64,000 bases of DNA from Botryosphaeria dothidea (Eukaryota > Ascomycota > Dothideomycetes > Botryosphaeriales > Botryosphaeriaceae), in NCBI GenBank assembly GCA_011503125.2, contig WWBZ02000014.1:538382-602381 (forward strand). Reading direction: 5' to 3'. The notes under the pieces are model-generated. The model made no database searches. It was not told where the DNA came from and saw only the letters and a list, made by a program, of their open reading frames with translations. The position numbers were made by a program, and so were the translations under genes. Of the stretch, positions 22,641 to 33,802 are shown one piece after another. The first letter of the stretch is position 1. Each line of letters opens with the position of its first letter.

Positions 22641-23027
22641 TATTATAAACGTGGCTTATGTAGACCCCTTACTTATTTACCTTCGTTAATTTAAAATCTA
22701 GATCTAGACTTACCTGCTTATAAATTAGGAAGCTAGTATTTTAGTTCGTTCTTTATATATATAAAGCTCGCCCCTCTGCTTTGTAGTTAGTTCTTTAGTC
22801 TAGTAATGAGTATTCCTCGCGTATAACTTAGTACGCCTTGAATTGGACCTTGCTTGCCTCCCTCGTCCCTCGTCCCTCGCCCCTCGTCCCTCGCCCCTCG
22901 TCTCTCGCACCTCGTACCCTCGCCCTTTGAACTACACCCTTATACTTCGGTATTGTTTTACCCCTACTACCTTTACCGGCTTCGTTACCTCGTCTCTCCG
23001 CCCCCCCTCCAAGGTCCGTTTATTACA
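22641..23027 (+). repeat. Element C 5' LTR (387 bp)
   Basis: Pairs with 28061-28447. Starts TATTATAAAC (RIP form of TGTCATAAAC). It is 15 bp longer than the element A LTR because of extra CTCGTCCCTCGCCC-type units. Confidence 0.95.
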
Positions 23028-23091
23028 TTTTGCTAGACTCTCTCTAGTAGGCCTAAAGCTCTCGCCGAAGCCCTAGACTGTAATCCCCAAA

Positions 23092-24336
23092 ATGGTTGAT
23101 GGAACTATACCTCCTGATCCTTGGGATACGCTCTTCTAAGTTCTTAATCAAGTCCCTGCTCCTGTCAACGCTCGTCCTACCTTCCCTGAAGATATCCCGG
23201 TTTCTCTACGCGTTACCCTTAGCTAGGCATACGCTAGAGGAAGATAATCTTGCCTAAGATCCGATATCGATTCACCAGCTATCCCTGAGAATGCTACGAA
23301 CGCCTAAGTTGCTTGCATCTTTTACTACTACGGTTTTGGCCAAGATAAAGCCTTCGCCCGACTCCAACCACTAGCCCCGAACCTCCCTACCAACACGCCG
23401 GCTACTACGTCCACGGTATCTTCTTTAGAAACCCTACGTCCCCGCATCCCTAAGGTATCGGATCTAGAACCCTTTAAAGGAGAACGCACTCGATTCTAGA
23501 ACTTCGCTACGCAACTTCAACTCAAATTTGCCTCGGACCCATCTGCTTTTACAACGGATATAGCTAAGATTACCTACGCTGGGTCATATCTTCGCGATGC
23601 GGCTTACACTTGGTTTGCCCCTTACGTCTCTGCTTCGAACGGTTCCGTAGACTTCGACAATTATGAGGTCTTCTACCAAGCTCTCAAGGCCGCATTTAAT
23701 GATCCTGATGCTTACGCAACGGCTGAACGATCCCTCCTCGCGCTTAAACAAGACAAGTCCTGCTCGGCTTACTACTCACGGTTTCTCTCGCTTATTACGA
23801 CTCTTGGTTGGAAGGAAAACGCAGTGAAGATTCACTACTTCCGCCTTGGCCTTAAGGAGAACCTTAAGGATCTTCTTGTTGGACGTTCTATGCCACTGGA
23901 ATTCGAAAAGTTCGCTGAAACCTGCATTGCGTTGGATAACCAACTCTATGCTCGAACAATTGAGAAAAAGACACCCGTAACTCGTACCCCTACCTCGACT
24001 CCTCTCTCTACACCAGCTACCCCTCGATCCTCGTCTCCCGCGCCAACCTCGATCCCCCAAAGTGAACCTATGGAACTGGATGCCTCTGCTCGAAAAGCGT
24101 ACCGAAGAGCTAATAATCTCTGCGCTTACTGTGGTGATCCGAACCACTGGGTACGTGAGTGCCCTAAGGCAAAGGGTCCAAAGGGTTTAAAGGGTCCAAA
24201 CCTTAATTCGACCACAACTGCACCCTCTCCGCCCACCTCGCTACTAGTAACAAGTCCACTCGTCTCTAAAACCTCGACTTCTACAACTCCTCCTACGGCT
24301 TTAGTCCTCTACGTGTTAAAAAACGTAGAAGGCTAG
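23092..24336 (+). pseudogene. gag: Element C gag
   Basis: ATG at 23092, stop at 24334-24336. The N-terminal third has about five TAA or TAG codons; the last 170 codons (23824-24336) are open and include an intact zinc knuckle CAYCGDPNHWVREC. Homologous to the element A gag. The clustering of stops in the 5' half shows uneven mutation within one gene. Confidence 0.9.
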
Positions 24337-24539
24337 GTAGTACCCGGCACCTGCCTAGCCCCCCGCTACTTTCTACTTTAAATTAATTCTCTATTCTTGC
24401 TTCTTTATCTTCGAACCTCGGAACACTCTTATTTTCACCCCCCGAACCTCGTACCTCGAAACTACGCGCTATTAATCTCGGAAAACGCCCACTCCTTATT
24501 CTTAAGTCAGTAGTTAATAATACAATCGAAACCTCGTCT

Positions 24540-27500
24540 ATGCTAGACTCTAGTGCTTCGTCCTTGTTTATAGATGATGCTTTTGTTAAGGAACACTCGC
24601 TCCCTACTCGTCAAAAAACACAACCTAAATCCCTCGAGCTGGCTGATGGATCTATAGCTGGGTGGATTACTTATGAAGCCGACCTTTAACTCGATATTGA
24701 TTAACACTAAGAACTCCTTACCTTTCAGGTAACTAAGCTTGGTCAATATCCTATTATTCTTAAAAAACCTTGGCTAGAAAGATACGATCCACAGATTCTC
24801 TGGTCAAGGAATACTATTACCTTCGCTTCTCCTTTCTGCCAAGTAAATTGCTTACCTACTCGACAACCTACGATTACGCCTCCTAATCCGCCTTCGATCT
24901 CTTACGCTACGGTATCCTACGCCGCCCTTACCCGCTATGTCTAACGAGATAAGACTAGGATCTATGCCGTATTAATTAAGGAAATCCAAGAACACCTTGA
25001 AAGCCTTAAAAAAACGGAACAACAAACCCCGGAATAAGAACTCGAAACCCTCCGCTCACGAATCCCGGCTCGATTTCACTATCTTCTTCCTTTCTTTACT
25101 AAGAAAGAGGCCGATAAGCTTCCCCCACATCGATATATTGATTATGAAATTTCGCTAGAAGAGGGCAAGAAACCCCTATTCGGTCCTCTCTACTCAATGT
25201 CCGATTTAGAGCTTAAGGCTCTACGCGAATATCTTGATGAGAACCTTAAGAAAGGTTTTATTCGGCCCTTATCCTCATCCTCTGCGTCCCCTGTTCTCTT
25301 TGTTAAGAAACTAGGTGGCGGCCTTCGTTTTTGTGTGGATTATCGCGAACTAAACGGTATTACGAAAAAGAACCGTTATCTACTCCCCTTGATTAACGAG
25401 ACTCTCCGTCAACTTTAAGGCTCTCGTATTTTTACTCGACTCGACCTTCGCGGTGCTTATAACCTTATCCGGATCAAGGAAGGCTCCGAATATTTAACCG
25501 CCTTTAGGACTCGCTATGGCCTATACGAGTACCTTGTTATGCCCTTTGGCCTTACGAATGCGCCTGCTACCTGCCAACAATTCGTTAACGATATACTACG
25601 TGAATATCTCGACCGCTGGTGCGTCGTCTACTTAGATAATATCCTTATCTACTCGGAAACAGAAGAGGAGCACCACGAACACGTCTAATTAGTTCTCGAA
25701 AAACTTCGTGAAGCAGGCCTGTACGTAAAAGGCGAAAAATGCGACTTCTATACGACTTCGACCACGTTCCTTGGCTTCGTTATCTCCCTAGACGGTATCT
25801 TTATGGACCCGGCTAAGGTAGCCGCCGTAAGAGACTGGGAGGCTCCTCGCTTAGTTAAAGATCTTTAATCGTTCCTTGGCTTTGCAAACTTTTACCGAAG
25901 ATTTATTGAAGGATACTCTCGAAAAGCTAGAGCTCTCTTTAGGCTCCTAGCTAAGAATATTCGTTTTACTTGGGAAAAAGAATAGGATAAGGCATTTACT
26001 TATCTTAAGGAAGCCTTCTGCTCTTACCTAATTCTCCGACACTTCGACCCCCAACTCGAAACTATCCTTAAAACCGACTTATCCGACTTTGTTATCTCCG
26101 TAATTTTATCCCAATAGGTAACCTACGATGATGGCAGAAGAATCCTATATCCTATCGCCTACTACTTTCGGAAAATGACCTCCGTAGAGTAGAACTACGG
26201 TATCGGGGATAAGGAACTCTTAGCTATCGTGGAAGCCCTAAAGGAATACCGTTCCCTCGTTATTAACCTCTCCTCGCCACTCCTCGTTCTTATAGATTAC
26301 TCGAATTTAACTAGCTTTGCCTCTAAGTAAATCTTAAACCGTCGGCAAGCACGCTGGGTAATTAAACTCTTAGAACTCGACTTTAAGATCGTCTACCGCC
26401 CAGGAACTAAGAATTAACGCGCGGATGCGTTAACAAGACGGTTAGGAGACCTCCCTGCTCGAGAGGGGCGCCTGCCCCCTACTACGATCCTTACCTCTAA
26501 AAAATTCGAAATTTCGACCCTTATTTCTACTCGCTATTTGATCGCTAGGCTAGAACCGTCTCTAGCTAGTGAAATTCGCTTAGCACTCGATGAGGATACT
26601 CTTGGACAAGAGATCCTTACCGCACTCGATACCCACGCACTTCGATATTCTAAGGTGGATTTAGGCGCATGTTCTAAGGATAACGATGGTCTCTTACTAG
26701 TTAATAGACTTATCTATATTCCTAAAGATCTAAGCCTCCGCTAAAGGATTATTAGCTCTCGACACTCGCACCCGGCTGCTGGACACCCAGGCCAAGCAGC
26801 AACATTTGAACTCGTTACTCGTAATTTCTAGTAGCCAGGTCTACGCTAGACAGTAGCTCGTTTTATACGAAACTGTGAGACCTGCCAAAGAATTAAACCC
26901 GCTCGACATACCCCCTATGGATATTTGAAACCCCTTGAAGTGCCATAACGCCGCTAGCAATCCGTTTCTCTCGATTTAATTACGGGACTTCTAACGTCTA
27001 ACTCGTTCGATACTATATTAGTAGTCGTAGATCGACTAACTAAAATAGCTCACTTTATTCCTTGCTAAATAACCCTCGATTCGATAGAGCTTGCTAAGCT
27101 TTATCGAGACTACGTTTTTCGACTACATGGCTTACCCGACGACTTCGTATCTAACCGCGGCTCGATTTTTACCTCTGAATTTACTAGAGCTCTTAGTAGA
27201 TCCCTATCTATTAAGACCAACTTTAGTACGGCTTTCTACCCGCAAACCGACGGCCAGACAGAGCGCATTAACGCTATTCTCGAGCAATACCTTCGTGCCT
27301 ACGTTTCGTACTAACAAGACGATTAGAACGACTTTCTCTCCCTTGCTGAATTCGCTTATAATAATACAATCTCGACCACGACTAAGGTTACCCCCTTCTT
27401 TGCAAACTACGGCTTCTACCCTCGTTATAAGATTCTACGGAAAGACCCGATCTTAGCCCCACTCGAACCCCTACGTCTCTTCTAAGAGAACCTCGAAAAC

Positions 27501-28022
27501 CTCGAAAACCACCTTCGCTAAGAAATTCGATTCGCACAAGATGCCTACGCAGAACAAGCTAATAAAGACCGTATCTCGCCACCCGTCTTTAAGCCTGGTG
27601 ACCTCGTTTGGCTCCTAAGACGGCATATCTCGACAACAAGACCTTCGGATAAACTCGACTTCAAACGCCTTGGCCCCTTTCCTATACTAGGAAAGATCTC
27701 GACTTATGCCTATCGCCTAGAACTACTAAGGACGATGAAAGTCCACCCCGTATTCCACGTCTCTTTACTCGAACCCGCGGCCTCTGACCCCTTGCCTAAT
27801 TAAGTCTAACCTCCGCCCCCGCCCGTTATCGTTGACGGCGAAGAAGAGTACCGGGTAGAAGAGATTCTAGACGTTAAAGCAACCCGGAGACAACCGAAAT
27901 ACCTCGTAAAATAGACTGGTTACTCGATACTAACCTGGGAACCTTACGACCTTGTTAAAGACCTTAAGGCCCTTAATACGTTCTATGAACGTTACCCTTT
28001 AAAACCTCGACCCTTAGGCTAA
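24540..28022 (+). pseudogene. pol: Element C pol with chromodomain
   Basis: Frame from about 24540 to the TAA at 28020-28022, 1160 codons, with more than twenty internal stops. Protease (MLDSSASSLF, the Gly of D-S-G changed to Ser), RT ([10 protein letters not shown]), RNase H, integrase (DFVSNRGS, an Asp-to-Asn change) and chromodomain (PKYLVK*TGY) are recognisable in order. All indicated substitutions are transitions. Not functional. Confidence 0.9.
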
Positions 28023-28060
28023 AGGCTCGTAGGAACTTACCTCTAGGGAGGAGAGCCTAC

Positions 28061-28447
28061 TATTATAAACGTGGCTTATGTAGACTCCTTACTTATTTAC
28101 CTTCGTTAATTTAAAATCTAGATCTAGACTTACCTGCTTACAAATTAGGAAGCTAGTATTTTAGTTCGTTCTTTATGTATATAAAGCTCGCCCCTCTGCT
28201 TTGTAGTTAGTTCTTTAGTCTAGCAATGAGTATTCCTCGCGTATAACTTGGTACGCCTTAAATTGGACCTTGCTTGCCTCCCTCGTCCCTCGTCCCTCGC
28301 CCCTCGTCCCTCGCCCCTCGTCTCTCGCACCTCGTACCCTCGCCCTTTGAACTACACCCTTATACTTCGGCATTGTTTTACCCCTACTGCCTTTACCGGC
28401 TTCGTTACCTCGTCTCTCCGCCCCCCCTCTAAGGTCCGTTTATTATA
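28061..28447 (+). repeat. Element C 3' LTR (387 bp)
   Basis: Pairs with 22641-23027. A purine tract GGGAGGAGAG (28047-28056) precedes it. Confidence 0.95.
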
Positions 28448-30745
28448 AGATTATATACTACTATTATAGATAGGAAAGGTTTTTATCTAGGCTATTCTAA
28501 GAAAGTAGCTACGGTTTTTTTCTTCTATATACCCTTATAGATAGCTATAGCTATATAGATCCTTCGAGGAGCTAAATTAGCTTAAATTAAATTTATCTAT
28601 CTATCTATATATCTACTAAGTAGCTTACTAGCCGGTAGACGCGGTAGACCGAGTTTCTTTTAGTATTTAATTTTACTATTACGTACCGTCTCGGTAAGTA
28701 AAGCGAGAAACCCGACTCTCTTACTCGTCGCTCTTAAGACCTTCTATAAGAAGTAGAGAATCTACGAAGATAGTACCGGTTCTAGTAGATACTTAAAGAC
28801 TTAAATATCGAGAAAGATATAAAGATCGCCGTAAATTCCGTCTTCTTCGCGGATAATAAGCTCTCTAAAGAGGCCCTAGTAGAGTCCGAATAAGACTAAA
28901 TCGAGAAAATCCTCGAAATAGATTACGAGAGTAACGAATATATCTAGGATCTTATAGCCGTAGTAGATAAAGAACTTCGACGCGTATCTACGTATCTTCT
29001 TAAATACGGCTATAAACTAAATATAATAGACCTTAGAGTATCTAACTACCGACTATACTATAAGAACCGTCTTATAGTATCTAATAATAAGAAAACCCGC
29101 CTATAAATTCTATAGAGCTTCTACGATACGTAGCTAGTAGGCTACTCTAGATCTAGAGTAATATACTACTAACTTAAGCTTTACTACTAGTAGCCTAATA
29201 TACGTAATAATATAGCGGTTTACTATAAGAACTACTATTACTACCGTAGATATAAGCTCTATTTAGAATAGAAATAAGGGCTTCTCTAACTTCTACTAAT
29301 CTCTTAATAAAAGTAGCTCGATATTATAATCGACTTCGTAAAAAAACTTATACTATACTTCTACTAGAATTAAATATTCTAATACTATCTAATTATTACG
29401 GACCGCCTTACTAAGCGAAGAATCTACGAGCCGCTTATATTCTTAATTTTAAAAGAAGTTATTAACGCTCTCTAGCGCCGGACGTTTAGTATCTACGGGT
29501 TCTCTCTTAGTATTCTCTCCGATAGAAGTAGTATAATAAACTTCTAGCTATATCGTAGGATTATAGAAAGATACTAAGTTAAAATTAAGATATTAACTGC
29601 GTACTACTTAGAAATAGACGAATAAAGTAAAAGTAGCGTTAAAGTCTTTAAGTAGTATCTCCGTAAGTTCGTTAACTACGTCTAAGATAACTAGGTTAAC
29701 TTCCTACTAGATACTAAATTTATAGTAAATACGTATATTAACGCGTTAACCGGCGTCTTACTATTTTTCGCTAATAACGGCTTTTATCTACGTACTAGCC
29801 TCGAATCTAAAAGCTAAGAAGATTCTTAACTAGCTAAAGTTACTAGAGTAGACCGCCTACTAAAACGCTATAATATAATAAGAAAGTATTTATAAGAATA
29901 GCTCTATTAAATCTAGAAGAAATAGAAACGCTACGCTAATAAGCTTAGGTAACTCTATCTAGCCTTTAAGCTCGGTAATAAAGTCTTCGTTAATACTAGA
30001 TACTTTAATCTAAACCGGGAAACGAAGTTCCTCGACCTAAAAAGTATAGATTCGTACGAGATTATCCGGGTTATCGATAATAAAGTCTATAAAATAGCGC
30101 TTCTAGAGTATATATAGAATAAGAACTTATTTAACGTTTTCTACCCTTAGAAACTATATCTCGCTTCGAATAATTTTTATCTAAGCTAAGTTTAAGAACC
30201 CGGCTCTACTATTATAATTTAGAATAATAACGACGAAGTACCGTATAAGAAATAGAAAGTTCTAGAGATTATTAGTTACGGTAGATCGGCTAAAAATAGA
30301 TTATACCGGGCTACCTATACGCTAGAATAGAACGACTAGAACGCCGTACTACCGCTCTAGCCCTAGACTAACTTTAAGAACGTACTAAATAAGATTAGGA
30401 AGTACTACGCCTAGTACCTAGAAGTAGGACCTCCGTCTAGATTTTTTCTCCTATAGCTCGGAGAACCTCGCTCGGCGGAGGGGGGGGTAGTATTAGGCCT
30501 CTAAGGTATAGATAGAGAATCGGACCGCCGGGTAGCTACCTAGCGGCTCCGCAGGTTAGGTAGAAAACCGGAATAATATTATTCCTTCGGCTTAGTTATA
30601 GAGTACTAAGGTAGCTAGGTATATCTATCTATCTACCTCTTCTTTACTTCTCTTCTTTTTCTCTTTATACTTAGATTTCTTCTTAATAGTAATACTATCC
30701 TTTTAGTTTAAGCTTTCTTATACTATCGAGTACTAGAAGGTATAA
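28448..30745 (+). mobile_element. Gypsy element D, 3' part, heavily RIP-degraded
   Basis: Plus-strand frames full of TAA and TAG still suggest a gypsy integrase zinc finger (YYKNYYYYRRYKLY, Cys mostly changed to Tyr) and integrase core. A G-run (30478-30487) is followed by an LTR start TATTAGGCC at 30491. The LTR probably ends just before 30741. The 5' part is not in the window or is unrecognisable. Elements C (at 22641) and a solo LTR (at 30746) lie at its edges. Confidence 0.6.
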
Positions 30746-31161
30746 TGTTACGGCCCAGGAAGTGGAGCAAGCGGGTGCAGCAGAAACTCATGAGCGGGAT
30801 CGGATTATTACGTGCCGAACCCCGAAACACGCTTGACCTATTTGGGCGGCCAGCAAGCCCGACCCCCAGAAGCAGATCACCCTTGGCCATTGGCCACCCC
30901 ACTGTCCATACAACACCATAGTCTGGCCAACCACCGCCAATCTATAGTATATAGACCACATTCGTTTACAGTAGATAGGACCTTCGTGGTCAATTCCAAT
31001 CATTGCTTAACCACCATCTTGTTTACCTTCCCTGCTGGCTACGGCTGCTATCCCCTTGCACAAGTGACATCCCGATAGCGGTAGCAAAACCCCCAGACGC
31101 TGCGCACCTTCCCGACGCCTAAGCCCCTCGGACTCCCTTGTTCCCAAGGCCCAGCGTAACA
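30746..31161. mobile_element. Solo LTR 1 (416 bp), not RIP-affected
   Basis: Starts TGTTACG and ends CGTAACA, flanked by the 5-bp duplication TATAA (30741-30745 and 31162-31166). Ordinary base composition. No internal element. A solo LTR arises by recombination between the two LTRs of one insertion. The open frames in it (30788-31078) are not taken as genes. Confidence 0.88.
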
Positions 31162-31971
31162 TATAATACTTTCTTATAGGAAGATCTTATTACTTAAGAA
31201 AGCTCTCTATAGGCTTAAAGAGTCGCTAGCGTTATAGTAAAAGTACTTTTAAGCCACGCTTAAAGACCTAGGACTAGAGCTATACTAGATACGCTATATC
31301 TCTACACGAACGAATACCTCTTCGTATTCTTCTTTATAGACGATATTATTATAGCCTTTCCTAAGAAGAATAAGCTATTCGCGTACGTATTCGAATAAGA
31401 TCTCTTTTAGCGCTACGAGATACGTAAGATAGAAGAAGTTTAGTAGTTCTTAGCTTTGCGACTCAGGTCCGTAATTAAAGTAAGTAACTGCTATAGCTAT
31501 TATAGGAGTTATACCTTACCAGCCTTAGGGCTAAATATAACGTTAAAGAATTATCGGTTGCCACGCCTCTTCCGATAGAGGACCTACCTACCCTAAATAA
31601 CGAGGCTTATACAATACCTTAAGACATCTACACGTTCTAGAGCAAGATAGGATCTGCCTAGTTCGCTACTATTAGCACGAGACCTAATATAGGCCACGCC
31701 TACTCAGCCCTCTCTGCGTATTTAACGAACCCTTCTAAGCGATACCTCTATCTTGCACAGCGCCTCCTAGAATATCTCGTAAATACGAAGGACCTCGTAA
31801 TTATATATAACGGTAACGTAGTAGATAATTAACGCATCTTCGTGCCTAGTAGTAATATATCCTTCGCAAATAATACGGCTACACGCCGTAGTTACTAAGG
31901 ATTACTCATAATGCTGTTCGACGGACCCGTGGACTGGAAAGCCTCTAAGCAACCAATAGTGACGACCTTAA

Positions 31972-32416
31972 TGTAACGAGCGGGCCTCTACCTCTAAGGA
32001 TCCAAACACCAAAGAGGGTGGAAACCTGTCGAAGGGTTTTCCTTGAGTGGGTACAAGAAGAGGTACGTGAGGAACGAGTAGACGACTGAAGACTGAGCAC
32101 TGCGTGCGAAGGCCTTGTTACTAACAATTGGTGCTGAATTGTTATTGAAGTTGACCACGAAGGTCAAAGCTATCTAAGGAGTGTGGTTTATATACACGTA
32201 GGAGATTGTCTACAATCTATGTGTTGCCCTATGTCGCCGGGGCTACACTGGGCGACAGTTGCTCTATGTCGCCCGGGCTTTAGAGGGCGACATGTGGGTC
32301 CTGGTGGGGGCTCACGTGCGGGGTCACGTGGCGCCTTTCCCCTTCCTTGGTGGGGTTCTCTCTGCGGGCTCCCCCATCTTCTCTTTCTATGTTCCTGTGG
32401 AGGCTGCGCCGTAACA
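31972..32416. mobile_element. Solo LTR 2 (445 bp), not RIP-affected
   Basis: TGTAACG ... CGTAACA with target duplication CTTAA (31967-31971 and 32417-32421). It lies inside the RNase H of copia G. It contains inverted GTCGCCC / GGGCGAC motifs (about 32230-32300) that could form hairpins. Different family from solo LTR 1. Confidence 0.88.
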
Positions 32417-32910
32417 CTTAATAACGTAAGCAGAGCTCCTCGCTCTATCAGAGACTGCTAAGTAGGCATACTAGTAGAAACGCTTCTTTAGAGGCATCCA
32501 ATTTAAGCTAGGTCACCTCGTTTAGATCGAGTGTAATAACACGTAGACGCTCCGCCTTATAGAAGAGAACGTCGGAAAGCTTATTACGAAGCTTCGTCAT
32601 GTTAATATCTATTACTACTAGCTTAGGCAAGAGACTCAAGCAGGCAACGTTTACTTTAAATGGACACTAACAGCTCAAATGATTGCAGACGGACTCACAA
32701 AGCCGTTATCAAAGCAAAAGCACGCCTACTTTGTGCAAGGTTTAGGCCTCTCATCACTACAACAGTGATTATAAGCGTATACGCCGCTTAAATTAGATTA
32801 TCACCATTTTATCTATATATTTCGGTAATTACGTTCCTTTTACACTGTTAAAGGTCAACACCAAGCAGATTATCGCGCACTGCCCGATCGGATACTACGC
32901 GAAGGGGGTG

Positions 32911-33059
32911 TGTTGGAAATCACGTGTTTTGCATATTGCTTTTGCAACACCAGATAGCTTAGTTACTCACTTACGTATATAAGGAGGGTGGGCCACCTAC
33001 GCCCTTCCTCCTCATGCTAATCATCAATGGATCATCGTTGTTTCATCAACAATCTAACA
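32911..33059 (+). repeat. Copia G 3' LTR (149 bp)
   Basis: Begins TGTTGG directly after a polypurine tract and ends TAACA. Contains a TATA-like ATATAAGG. No second copy is seen in the window. Confidence 0.75.
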
Positions 33060-33164
33060 AAATCAGTGATCTGTGCAAAAGAAAGCCCCAGCCCAAATCA
33101 ACACTCACCATAAAAGAAAGTTGAAGCCGCGGATCACTTGGCTCTCCGAAGCAGCCACAACAAG

Positions 33165-33513
33165 ATGCACCTCCTCGGCAACGTAAGTCGCGAACCTCTT
33201 CTCCCCTCGAACCACCCCGCATAGGTGACTGACGTCTCCCTCGCAACAGAAGCTCGGCCTCAAGGCCGCTCTGCTGCTCCTCATGGCCGCCAAAACCGCA
33301 ACCGCCTCGCCCGTGCCGGCCACGCACACGGCAACCATAATCGAGACCGTGTACATGACCATTCCGGAGAGCACGCCGCACGCCATCACCAGCAGCTTTT
33401 CAGTCAGGCACGGACCACCCAGAACGGCTCAGCTCCTCAACTTGCCAAGCCCCACAATGATCATCATCGACGGACTCAGGAGGCTGGGTGGCAATCCTAT
33501 AGCCCCGCCGTGA
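33165..33513 (+). CDS. Putative small secreted protein (93 aa, two exons)
   Basis: Exon 1 33165-33182 codes MHLLGN. A 67-bp intron (GTAAGT ... CAACAG, with CTGAC about 20 bp before the end) leads to exon 2 33250-33513. The product starts with a short polar stretch and a leucine/alanine core (AALLLLMAAK) ending TATASPVPA, a plausible signal peptide with cleavage near Ala-Ser. The mature ~65 residues are Thr/Pro/Ile-rich with no Cys and no family I recognise. It stands alone between copia G and the Ppo gene. Splice signals and reading frame agree, but a chance frame cannot be excluded without expression or homologue data. Confidence 0.45.
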
Positions 33514-33802
33514 AGGTGGATTTATGGAACCAGGGGCTCGTGGTACACAGCGGTGGTTGCGTTGATGGTCAATGATTTTCGACTTTCAGCGTATTTCCAA
33601 CTCATAGGGAGGCAGCGTACGATTTCCACGCTTCTTGATTTCTTCAAAGATCGTCTTTGTTGGTAAATAATTATAGAATGGAGAGTTCGTGAGAGAATAG
33701 ACAGAGAAGGAGATGACAAGACCAAAACTTCAAAGATTCCAGTGCCCAATAGAACACTCGCCTGACCCAAAATGAAACCCCCAACCCCCCATTTTCACTT
33801 TC
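33514..33802. other. Intergenic spacer between two convergent 3' ends
   Basis: No gene or RNA recognised; small minus-strand frames are not supported. Confidence 0.5.

Larger units (their letters stand above)
22641..28447 (+). mobile_element. Ty3/gypsy chromovirus, element C (5807 bp), same family as A
   Basis: LTRs of 387 bp at 22641-23027 and 28061-28447, target duplication AGATT at 22636-22640 and 28448-28452. Gag and pol on the plus strand align with element A along their length. It carries many more nonsense codons than A, almost all Gln or Trp to stop, so RIP hit it harder. The sequence after the 5' LTR again contains TTGCTAGACT (23030-23039), the self-priming site. Confidence 0.95.
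31167..33059 (+). mobile_element. Copia element G, 3' part with 3' LTR
   Basis: Plus strand: copia RT remnant near 31190-31400 (LKESLALWQKYF, then FFIDDIIIAF), an RNase H start near 31915-31965 (FDGPVDWKASKQP), and after solo LTR 2 the end of RNase H (TKLRHVNIYYYWLRQE, then MIADGLTKPLSKQKH). A purine tract GAAGGGGGTG precedes a 149-bp LTR at 32911-33059 (TGTTGGAAAT ... ATCTAACA). The 5' LTR and the gag and integrase parts are missing. The 3' end of pol is hardly mutated, while the RT part is RIP-degraded. Confidence 0.8.

Noticed and set aside
30788..31078. Two small open frames on opposite strands
   Set aside because: Both lie within solo LTR 1.
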